NCBI GenBank assembly: GCA_001970855.1
Contig: LSSN01003186.1
Coordinates: forward strand, 1 to 19,629
Source of the DNA: Smittium culicis
Lineage: Eukaryota > Kickxellomycota > Harpellomycetes > Harpellales > Legeriomycetaceae
Length of the DNA: 19,629 bases
Direction: 5' to 3'
Under the pieces are notes generated by a model. That model was not told the DNA's origin, did not search any database, and saw only the letters and a list, made by a program, of their open reading frames with translations. Shown here one piece after another: positions 1 to 7,676 of the stretch; within the stretch, counting starts at the first letter, position 1; every line of letters starts with the position of its first letter. The translations under genes were made by a program, and so were the position numbers.

Positions 1-288
1 TTGAGCCAGCTGCGAGCTGGCACAGCCGATCAAAATTTTGAGCTGGAAACAGCCAAATTTTTGAACGGCATCCGCTTGCTCAGAAGACGTATACTGCAAA
101 ATATAAGTGATTCACCAGTACCCTTGAACCAATGCTCAGTGGGTATGGGGCTGCTAGAGCGGCGGAGATGGGTCGGTTGAAAATTTATTTTTATAATATT
201 TTTTTAACTTTTTAAATAGTTTTTAATAGTTTTTAGTATACTTTCAAATTTTGTTTAATAAACTCTCTGAGAAAATAAAAAAAACAAG
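1..288 (+). mobile_element. 3' tail of LINE-like (non-LTR) retrotransposon, left copy
   Basis: The first ~185 bases are a direct repeat of 18389-18573, at roughly nine in ten identical bases by eye. That right-hand copy follows a LINE-type CCHC finger, so this is read as the 3' untranslated end of a non-LTR element whose body lies left of the window. Similarity weakens through a T-rich stretch and ends near 'aactctctgagaaaataaaaaaaac' (about 263-287), an A-rich terminus like the tails made by target-primed reverse transcription. It contains a short perfect hairpin (7-bp arms gccagct/agctggc at about 5-21) and a weak form of a second stem-loop (86-109) that is perfect in the right-hand copy. 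No coding frame is visible in this piece. The exact right end is uncertain. Confidence 0.7.
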
Positions 289-580
289 GGTCATCGATAC
301 TAAAATCAGGCTACTTAAACTCACAAGATCATCTTTTTATTTTATTTTATTGGGGAATTGTTCGTCACAGATATAAATCTTTTAATCAATGAAATACAAA
401 AACTATACGGCGTTCACTGGAACTATAAAATCTTTGAATTATTGTTTTAATTATATAATCAGATTTATCAGCACATTCGCCTGCTCTGCTTGTAGCCGTA
501 AATAAGTGCGGGTGAGTGTGTGGTTGTATGGAGTATTTGTGGATAGCAATTCAGGCAAATAGAAGTTTATCATTATTGTA
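289..580. other. Intergenic spacer between LINE tail and DIRS element
   Basis: This is AT-rich DNA without an open frame. I see no RNA gene, repeat or clear regulatory site in it. It separates the end of the LINE tail from the outer edge of the DIRS inverted repeat. Confidence 0.5.
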
Positions 581-601
581 AGATTAATCAAAATTATATG
601 A

Positions 602-741
602 ATGAGGTGATCATATTAAGCTATTATCATCTTTATCGGATAAAACATCGAACTTCCAAAAACCAATAAAATTCTAATACGTAATAAAATAAGTATCTAT
701 AAAAATTTTATATTTAATAATGAAAGTGCGTTATTATGATA
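602..741. repeat. Left (3') inverted terminal repeat of DIRS element
   Basis: The reverse complement matches 4831-4970. Over the core 130 bp (612-741 against 4831-4960) I count 122 identical bases and no gaps; the outer 10 bp match less well. The element probably extends to ~581, because 581-620 as a whole is mirrored in the internal complementary region. Confidence 0.88.
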
Positions 742-784
742 TCATTATTATCTACATCAAAGGTATAAGTCTTTGCGAGTGTGG

Positions 785-827
785 AACTTAATATCACCAC
801 CCTATTCATATAATATTGATTATTCTT
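785..827. repeat. Internal complementary region (ICR) of DIRS element
   Basis: Bases 787-826 match the reverse complement of 581-620 at 34 of 40 positions. Bases 785-804 also resemble 4950-4969 in direct orientation (about 17 of 20). A short internal segment next to the recombinase 3' end that mirrors both outer termini is what DIRS elements use to template restoration of their ends during circularisation. It lies just downstream of the recombinase stop (884-886) on the minus strand. Confidence 0.75.
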
Positions 828-883
828 CGCTCCAAAGGGCTCGATTAATCTTAATCTATATTTCTTGGAGTTGTCACATTAAG

Positions 884-1720
884 TTACTCAAAAGGCAGTA
901 CGGCTTCAGTCATTTTTGACTTAGTACTGTGGTTTAACCTATATTAAGTATCATTCATGGTGAAATTCGGCCAAAAGGCATGTGGAAATATGTTTTCCGC
1001 TGTTATTCCTGAGTTTGCTGCTAGAGTAGCACCAATTACACGAGCTTTTGGAATCGGGGTATCAGCTGATCTTTCTATGAGAGTATATAAATTCTCAATA
1101 TGCCTTGGTATACTGTTTACTGACAACGGCTTATTTAGATCTCTTGTATTCCATAAATAATCTATTTACTACTATTTAATTATTGTTGATATGGGGCGTT
1201 AAAAAGGGTACGGTTGCTACCCTAGATTTGTATACCTTGTATGCGACAACCGGACATAAAATTTTATTTGGTTGTCCGTTTATTTCGCAAGGACGTTCAA
1301 TTGGCTGCCTATTTCTTCTTTTTTTTTTGGCGCAATTATTACTAATTTAAGAGTATTGTTGCTAACAGTTGTTCTTGCGTCATCTATGCGGTGGATATCG
1401 CTTGCCATTAAAAATCCACATAGTACTAGTAACCAGCAGAATTTATTCGTCAGTTTGTTTATTTCTAAATCCTTAGTGTCGTCCCATTCTATTAATCTTT
1501 CAATGACACGCGATATATTGATAGTAGGATTGACAAAAGACTTTTATTCCTTCTCATCTATTGCTATCAAGAATTTCTTCATCCAGGGGGAATTTAATAT
1601 AGATTTCGATTCAGCTACCAAATTGAATATTGCAGATTTATAAGCTCTGATTTTTTTTGTGCTCAATTTTTTTGTAGTAAAAATGTGGGTTAGAAATTTT
1701 ACTATATTTTTTGCTTGAAT
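884..1720 (-). pseudogene. DIRS tyrosine recombinase (YR), broken
   Basis: The minus-strand translation gives recombinase blocks in order. A SAIFNLVAESKSI-like segment lies near 1600-1640, a box I-like segment (GFLMASDIHRIDD) near 1390-1420, and a box II-like segment (KARVIGATLAANSGI) near 1000-1050. The C-terminal HAFWPNFTMNDT block runs into a stop and then YRLNHSTKSK, ending at 884-886. These are the conserved parts of the site-specific recombinase that inserts DIRS circular DNA. Several stops and at least two frame changes interrupt it. Where recombinases normally have the box I catalytic Arg (GFLR-type) there is Met, and a TAA lies in the DT-Y-Y-R-L-type segment that carries the nucleophilic Tyr. 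The N-terminal part appears to continue in the upstream pol frame to ~1830. The open frame on the opposite strand at 1272-1643 is its antisense shadow. Confidence 0.75.
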
Positions 1721-3925
1721 TTATGTAGTATTATTATTGCTTAGATGCCAATTTAAAATTTTTTTCTGAATATAATGGTATCTGGATCTACGATTGACTG
1801 CACGTAGGCTTGAAACGATGATGTAAACAGCAGTATCTAAGAGACATTGTGCTTTTAGGATGCACTGCTGATTCTCCATGCCATAAGACACCAGTTCTTG
1901 TTGTTCAAAAGCGGAGATTTTCCGCTTTTTGGATCCGACACTACTGTTGTTGCTTGCAGTAGTAATGGATGGGCTATTTATAACTTCTGTTGGTCTGGTT
2001 ACCATTGAGCAGTTTTCCACAGGAGGTTAATCAGTGTTATTTTTAGTCGTTCCCTCAGAACTCTCTGTACAACTTGAGATATTAGGTTCCACGGAGGGAA
2101 ACCGTAAGGGTTGTCTCATTTCTTCCAGTTGAATTTCAATGCGTTCTGACCTAACGCATAGTGATCCGGGAACGAACTGTAATACCTGTTGATCTTCTTG
2201 TTCTCCCTCGATGCAGAAAGGTCCACATCGTGGGTTCCATATAGTTTGGATATTTCTAAAAATGCTTGATCTGATATTGACCATTCGGTCTGCGCGGTTA
2301 AACAACTCGTAGCGTCTTCCGGATTGATCAGAGACGGTACATATGTGATTATTGGGCGTGTATTCGTATCTAAACAGTGTTTCCAAATCTCTTCCGATAT
2401 CTATAATAGCTTTGGTGAGGTTGTACCTTCAAATTTCTTGACGTAAGCCAATGTGGTAGTATTGTCTGAGTAGACTAATACTGAACGGCCTATAACATTC
2501 TTGAGCCGAAGAAAGTATAATATTGTCAATAATTCTTTGGCGTTGATGTGAATCAATGCCTCCGATGGACTCCATGATCCTGAGTAAGATTTGGATCCCA
2601 CAAATATTCCCCATGCCGAGTCGCTTGCATCCGTAAAAACTTCGATTTCTGGTGTCTCTGGGAGGAATGACTGGCCATTCCATGATAGCAGTTGAGTAGC
2701 CCAAAATTGTAGATTCTGTATTTCCGGCTCTGTCAATATCACCGTCGATGTCCATGCTTTATTCTTCGATAGACATGTATTCTTCAGTTCCAAGAGTCAG
2801 CGTAACATGAGACGTCTAGAGAGTAATGCAATTGACATTGCTTTTTCCTTGCCTATGAAACTCGCTAGGTTCTTCAGAGTCGTTTTCCCAATCTTCAGTA
2901 ATTTCGAAGCTTCTCTTCTGAGGTCCCTTATCTTTGAATAAGGTACTTTCAGATTCATTTTGCGAGAGTTTATTACGATTCCAAAATTCTTTATCCATTA
3001 ACATGGCTTCATCGTCGATTTTTCCATCTTTATTCTGTAACCAAGTTCCATTAGCTTGGATAGAACCTTTTCTGTATTCGATTCTCATTTCTCGTTCGAT
3101 TCTACCAGGAACAATAGATTGACTAGATATGCAGATATTCGGATTCCTCGTATTCTCACCCATGTAAAAAATTGGAAAAGAATATTTGTAAACATGTGAG
3201 GACTCGGTGAAAGTTCGAACGGAAGAGCTATAAACTGGTATGCTTTCCCATTCCAATAGAAGCGGTTGTACCTCTTGCAAGATTCGTGGATTAGAATGTG
3301 CATAAATGCATCTCCTAGATCCAGTGACGTCATGTAGTCCTTCCTGCGGATCAGTCGGTAAATTGAGGTGAGTGACTCCATATTGAACTTCCGCTCCTGT
3401 ACATGGAGATTCAGTTTCCTCAGATCCAAGACTGGTCTGAGTCCCCTAGTCTTCTTTGGTATAACGAACAGATTGCTGTAAAATCCTGGATCTCGTATCT
3501 TCACTTCCTCGATCGCTCTCTTTGTCAATAGTGACGCAACTTCTGTTGTCAGGACTACATGTGCTGCGGCTTCCATTTTCCTCTCGTGCCGTCTTGGATG
3601 ATGTGTCAGTTGTGGTGGCCCCGTCAAATGTTTCTTTCGGGATCGCTGCGGATTCATCGTCGAACTTTTCAAGTCGTTTTTTATAGGCGGGCCAAGCTTG
3701 GATGGCCGAAGGCAATCCAAGCGGTCCTGGTCTATAAAAAGACTTTTTCGGTTCTCCTCAGAATCCTTACTTGGAAATTCCAATTTTCTGAAGTGAGTTT
3801 GGAACCCTTTCTTGAAGATGTTGCAGACCCACTTGCTTTCCGTAATTCGACTCCATACTGACCTAAACATCGCGAATCGGCCCCCTAAATGGTGGACTGT
3901 CGTGAGATCTATTGAGATCCTCTTC
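1721..3925 (-). pseudogene. DIRS pol: reverse transcriptase and RNase H, with in-frame stops
   Basis: One minus-strand frame runs from inside the Gag 3' end down to ~1725 and stays recognisable throughout, interrupted by stops (for example TGA 3085-3087, TGA 2797-2799, TAG 2401-2403, TGA 2116-2118). RT landmarks are GGRFAMF (~3880), FVIPKKTRGLRPVLDLRKLN, then SLDLGDAF (motif A) and a degenerate motif C, YLVN (3118-3129), where YLDD is expected. RNase H follows with TDASDSAWGIF, HINAKEL and SDNTTT, so all three acidic residues are kept. A DIRS-type connector comes next (YGTHDVDL, YGFPPWNLI at ~2070-2260). The start of the recombinase N-terminal domain (SSFQAYVQSIV) lies at ~1790-1820. The protein would copy element RNA into DNA; this copy cannot, because of the stops and the lost active-site aspartates. 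Confidence 0.85.
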
Positions 3926-4724
3926 CTCTGCCCCTGCCTCTCCGACGAAAATTATACTGTGTTGGAGGATTATTGACTGTGTCAGGCGTAGTTGCAGCTT
4001 CCGTGATTTGCATCTGAGAAATTTTGTTGCTGATGCTGTTCTGTGTACCGTACTGTTGGTGCCCATGAAAGGGCTTACGAACTATGCACCGCTTCTCGGG
4101 TTTTTTGCTTGCTGTAAGGGCGTCAAGTTTCTCCTGATCCATGAGTGGCTTTGTCTCCGGCTCTATTAGTTGCTGAAGTATTCCTGGAAGCTCCAACCCT
4201 TTATGTAGATTGTCCAATCTTCCTTGCGTGAGTGATGCAGCAATATCGGCCAAGTGGACTCTCATAGTGTTGAAAAAAAGGATGTGCGGATCCTCAGAAT
4301 TAGCTTGCAGGTTATCATGGATTATGCGCTGAACGCAATGATAAATCGGTCTCGTGGCTTGCGCAAGTGCTATTTCAATTCCGTGTAGACAGGCATCGGC
4401 TTTCTTCACCGCAGATGAAGCAGACTCGTTCAGTGGCGGTGGATGGTAGTTCATTGAACTACTTCTAGGACAAAAGTGAATTACCTCTTTCCTTTCTTCA
4501 TCAGTTAACGGTGTACGAAAGAAGTCTTCTTCAATTAAAGGGAGAGCTTCGGTAAGCTCTGGATAGACTGCCAAGTCGGTAAAAGGCACCCTAGTGGCCA
4601 CGTACGGATCCTCTGGTTCTGGATTCCGCTTCTTTTCGTTAAGGAGTTTTATAACCATTTCCGTCAACTCTTTGACTGTTTCTTGGATAACAGGTACCTG
4701 GTTGGTATTTTCTTGGTCCATCAT
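3909..4724 (-). CDS. DIRS element Gag-like protein (ORF1), intact
   Basis: This is a 271-aa open frame at the 5' end of the DIRS element, in the Gag position. The N-terminal half is acidic and helical. The C-terminal 13 residues are Arg/Gly-rich (RRRGRGRGRG, residues ~261-270), an RGG-type tail suited to RNA binding. No zinc knuckle is seen. The pol frame begins in the -1 frame relative to this ORF and overlaps its end, an arrangement common for gag/pol. The start ATG at 4722-4724 is in frame with the whole ORF and follows a T-rich leader just inside the right terminal repeat. It is the only undisrupted ORF of the element, so it may be younger in decay or under some retention; the first is simpler. 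Confidence 0.72.
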   Translation of the reverse strand: MMDQENTNQVPVIQETVKELTEMVIKLLNEKKRNPEPEDPYVATRVPFTDLAVYPELTEALPLIEEDFFRTPLTDEERKEVIHFCPRSSSMNYHPPPLNESASSAVKKADACLHGIEIALAQATRPIYHCVQRIIHDNLQANSEDPHILFFNTMRVHLADIAASLTQGRLDNLHKGLELPGILQQLIEPETKPLMDQEKLDALTASKKPEKRCIVRKPFHGHQQYGTQNSISNKISQMQITEAATTPDTVNNPPTQYNFRRRGRGRGRGSQ

Positions 4725-4830
4725 TGTAAATTTTTTTGTAGAATATATGAGTTTGTATTTTTAAAAATTTTTTTTTTTGAAAATCTTTATAGCTGGTAGA
4801 GCACCTTTGCGAAAGAAAAGATGACAAGGG

Positions 4831-4970
4831 TATCATAATAATGTACTTTCATTATTGAATATAAAATTTTTATAGATACTTATTTTATTACGTATTAGAA
4901 TTTTAATGGTTTTTGAAAGTTCGATGTTTTATCCAATAAAGATGATAACAACTTAATATGGCCACCCCAT
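4831..4970. repeat. Right (5') inverted terminal repeat of DIRS element
   Basis: This is the inverted partner of 602-741. It precedes the Gag-like ORF by about 106 bp and is expected to carry the element promoter, though no specific motif can be assigned. The outer edge is placed near 4970, where similarity to the left end and to the internal complementary region stops. Confidence 0.87.
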
Positions 4971-5158
4971 GAAATATAACTGATGTTATTTATGCTTTTT
5001 TTATTATTTGGAAAAAGATGAATTTAGACGGATTTTATTAATGAAAAGAATGGAGTTATAAGGTAATAGTTTAAATTAATTCTAATACAGGGAATTTACT
5101 GATTGGAAGGAGTTGGATAGTGCGTAATGTTGTAAAATTAAGTATAATATATTAAAAT
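4971..5158. other. Spacer and probable 3' flank of the NIPA-like gene
   Basis: This is AT-rich non-coding DNA between the DIRS edge and the stop of the minus-strand transporter gene. It probably holds that gene's 3' untranslated region. No duplicated target sequence is seen next to the DIRS edge, as expected for recombinase-mediated insertion. Confidence 0.45.
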
Positions 5159-6475
5159 CTAATCAATTTTGTTAGGCAAGGGCGGTTGGAGATCGCGGGC
5201 GTGTATAGGCAAGTCATCGTTGTTTAGGAGAGGAGATGTAGGACTTGCAATAATTTTTAAAAACCCAGAGATGATGAGGTAAGAGCTTGAAGATAGGGCG
5301 ATCAGGAGCATAAAGTATTCGTAGGAGCCAGCAAATTGCTTAAAGATGATAAAGTCGCTGACATTGCAAAAAATGCTGAATAAAGTAAAGTAGCAGACTT
5401 GGAGTTTCAGGGGAGGGAAGTTAGCTAGTACGATTTGGCGGTACTTTTCAACGATTACCATGTTGATTGTTAGCATGATTGCAACGACCAAATTATATTC
5501 GTTTAGTCCATGCAAAATAAAGGTAGGAATGACAGTTCTAATAATTTTCGCTAGTAGTCTGGGGTATATCCAGGCTCTGAGAACATCACTAAAAAGGGAG
5601 CTATCTCGTGCTGGTGATGTTAACTGGGCTGATTTAGGGGCGGCAAGATCAATGCTGACTTGTAAAGACATTATTTTAGCGAGAATAAGGCCAGATGCAG
5701 CCAAAGAAGATATAACCAAGGAGCAAATAAGCAGGTGTAAAATTGAGCGTTTGTCTTTAGAGAGCCGGCTAAGATATGAGTGTAGTGAAGATTGGGTAAT
5801 TGAAGTGCTGCTAAACTTTTTGGTTAAGAGATACTCTAGTGCTATTGAGAGAGCAGCGATGGAATAAAAAATCTTGAAAACCCAAATGATATGGGATTCG
5901 AGTAAAACTGTTTTTAAATCTTTGGTGGAAGTAAAAACAAGCGGTCTAGGCAATAGTATCAAGACGAACAATATGCCAGAGCATATACTTAATAGGCCGG
6001 CTTTTGATTTAGAGGTAATTCGAGTACCGGTTTTAGTTACTGAGCCATAAACTATGCTCGAGACTACGGCAAGGGCGTTAAGCGGCACAACCATTAATGT
6101 AGATAAGTATGACAAAGAAACAGTGATTGCTAAGAATTCGCCAAAGATGCTTAGCGCTAGGCCAAACAGCCAGACTTTTCTGGATAGAAAAAAACCTACC
6201 GATTTAGCCAAAAGACCATTATTATTGGAGTGCGAATTTGTGCTTGTTGAAGCAACAGGGTTGGGATACCCGTTTTCGAACGATGAATTGATGGCGATGT
6301 TGTCTAATAAACTGACTCTTTCGTTACTTGTGGGGCTTGGGATTGGGCTCGAATTCGACGCTTGGTTGTTGGTACTCGGGATGACTTTAGCTAGCGCTTG
6401 CTTTTGGACACATTGGCCGATTCCTATAAGAGTGTTACCGATGACGGATATCGCTAAACCCGCCAAAACACTCAT
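5159..6475 (-). CDS. NIPA/DUF803-type membrane protein, putative magnesium transporter
   Basis: This intronless 438-aa protein has about nine hydrophobic segments, near residues 3-24, 101-124, 125-147, 159-178, 195-215, 246-270, 318-343, 357-380 and 388-410. The first segment (GLAISVIGNTLIGIGQCVQKQA) has the pattern of the NIPA family opening helix, and FGEFLAITVSLSYLSTLMVVPLNAL matches the family's GE...VTPLGAL-type second/third helix pair. NIPA proteins are magnesium transporters or Mg-linked membrane proteins of the plasma membrane and endosomes; the substrate here is inferred from family alone. Residues 31-90 form an unusual Ser/Asn/Pro-rich loop between helices 1 and 2. The C-terminal ~28 residues are hydrophilic and Pro-rich. 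An in-frame TAG lies three codons before the ATG, which supports this start. It is transcribed away from the IVD gene. Confidence 0.78.
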   Translation of the reverse strand: MSVLAGLAISVIGNTLIGIGQCVQKQALAKVIPSTNNQASNSSPIPSPTSNERVSLLDNIAINSSFENGYPNPVASTSTNSHSNNNGLLAKSVGFFLSRKVWLFGLALSIFGEFLAITVSLSYLSTLMVVPLNALAVVSSIVYGSVTKTGTRITSKSKAGLLSICSGILFVLILLPRPLVFTSTKDLKTVLLESHIIWVFKIFYSIAALSIALEYLLTKKFSSTSITQSSLHSYLSRLSKDKRSILHLLICSLVISSLAASGLILAKIMSLQVSIDLAAPKSAQLTSPARDSSLFSDVLRAWIYPRLLAKIIRTVIPTFILHGLNEYNLVVAIMLTINMVIVEKYRQIVLANFPPLKLQVCYFTLFSIFCNVSDFIIFKQFAGSYEYFMLLIALSSSSYLIISGFLKIIASPTSPLLNNDDLPIHARDLQPPLPNKID

Positions 6476-7676
6476 TTCGTACTAGCTGATTGACTAAAGA
6501 GAAAAAAGTAATGCCGGTATTTTCGATTCAGAGGTAAAACTGGACTCTTTCAGTTGTTTTTTGTTTTGGTTAGTTTAACGCTTTTGATGTCTACAGAAAG
6601 AAACTTCGAGAATATTATTAGCTTTAGTTGCTGAAAAATTTGATTTTCAAAGGAATTAACCTAATCTCCAGGAGTAGGCGAATGATAACGAGGCTCCAAC
6701 CAGCTGAGTAATATAATTAGCGGACTTGTCGCCTACCAAAATGAAGACCAGCCAATAAACTCAATATAAATAATTCGAGTTTTCTTTTCAGGGTAAGAAA
6801 TGCAGCTGAAAAATGTATTCGAGAACAGAATTCAATACTTTTATAGCAAATACAATTGCAGCGAAATTCTATTCTCTGAAGCATATTGGCCTCAATAAAA
6901 ATATAGGCGAGCTAAACGGTCTAGCCATAATCAGCGCTATAAATCCAAGGCTGATGCGTGGCAGTACTGATTACACGTAGCTGTGACACACGACTTTGTA
7001 GACAATTAGCTTTAAGCACAGAGTAACACAGCCCATTATACTCAGTGTGCATCCTAAGATATCGTCTTGCATTTATTGCTGACAAGTTATAGCGATCAAA
7101 GCGGCATCTTATACAATAAACTCATGATAAAAAGTATTAATGCGTTCCTGAAAGGACCAAATACAGATTCTGTACGCTGTATTAAGGTGTTTTCCCGCTA
7201 GTTATGCCGGAATAAAAAGCTATATGGTGGTATCACAGCAATAAAAAAACGAACAAAGCGAAAGAATGGTGGTTATTTCAGTTTAAAAGTTAAGCTGCGC
7301 TGCTTTTTGGTCTTTGTTTTTTGTTTATTGTAAAAAAATGGAGGCGAAAAAAACGCACAGACTGTGTTTAGTGCTCACATGACAACGTCGATGTATCCAT
7401 ATTGGATTTACTGCCTATAGCCAATAGCACTTGCGATAAGCCATTTTCGAATATTGTAATTTGGGATTCATACTATTTTTATACACTTTGCCTATTCTCT
7501 CTATCCATCTAATATATTTACCTACATAAACAATACCCTCTCTTACTTTCATCTTTTGTTTTTCATTCCAAAGCATAAAATTTGGTTATCATTAAAGCCT
7601 CAAAATATTAATAAATAAATCTATCCTCAAATCCTTTTCTCTTTTTCCATACCTCTTGCTATATTAGTATTGTAAT
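6476..7676. other. 1.2 kb divergent intergenic region between NIPA-like gene and IVD
   Basis: There is no credible open frame. The region must hold both promoters. The last ~240 bp before the IVD start are T/C-rich on the + strand, a typical fungal leader or promoter composition. A separated inverted repeat, gtaggcga/tcgcctac, occurs at about 6674-6681 and 6728-6735 and could be a protein site, but nothing identifies a factor. No RNA gene was recognised. Confidence 0.5.

Larger units (their letters stand above)
581..4970 (-). mobile_element. DIRS-like tyrosine-recombinase retrotransposon, complete but degenerate
   Basis: A ~4.4 kb element is read on the minus strand: right terminal repeat, Gag-like ORF, RT, RNase H, tyrosine recombinase, left terminal repeat. 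Its ends are inverted repeats of about 140 bp (602-741 against 4831-4970), not LTRs. An internal segment (785-827) is complementary to the outer left end and also resembles the outer right end. This geometry is the hallmark of DIRS1-type elements, which replicate through a circle resealed by a tyrosine recombinase and give no target-site duplication. The Gag-like ORF is open, but RT/RNase H carries in-frame stops, the RT YxDD box is lost, and the recombinase has stops, frameshifts and active-site changes. This copy is therefore judged non-autonomous. It lies just past the 3' end of the NIPA-like gene, on the same strand. Confidence 0.88.

Noticed and set aside
957..1160. 67-aa + strand open frame
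   Set aside because: It is the exact antisense of the recombinase C-terminal block.
1272..1643. 123-aa + strand open frame
   Set aside because: It lies antisense to the DIRS recombinase, whose conserved blocks are read on the minus strand. Its own translation is hydrophobic without family features.
1721..3087. Stop-codon reassignment (TGA/TAG read as amino acids) to explain the open pol frame
   Set aside because: Host genes in the window end naturally in TGA, TAG and TAA, and the element also has TAA stops, frameshifts and lost catalytic residues.
3446..3861. Overlapping frames on both strands inside the RT region
   Set aside because: The RT motifs are all in one minus-strand frame; the other frames are shadows.
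5460..6485. Two + strand open frames (5460-5867 and 6054-6485)
   Set aside because: Both are antisense shadows of the NIPA-like gene, which has clear membrane segments on the minus strand.
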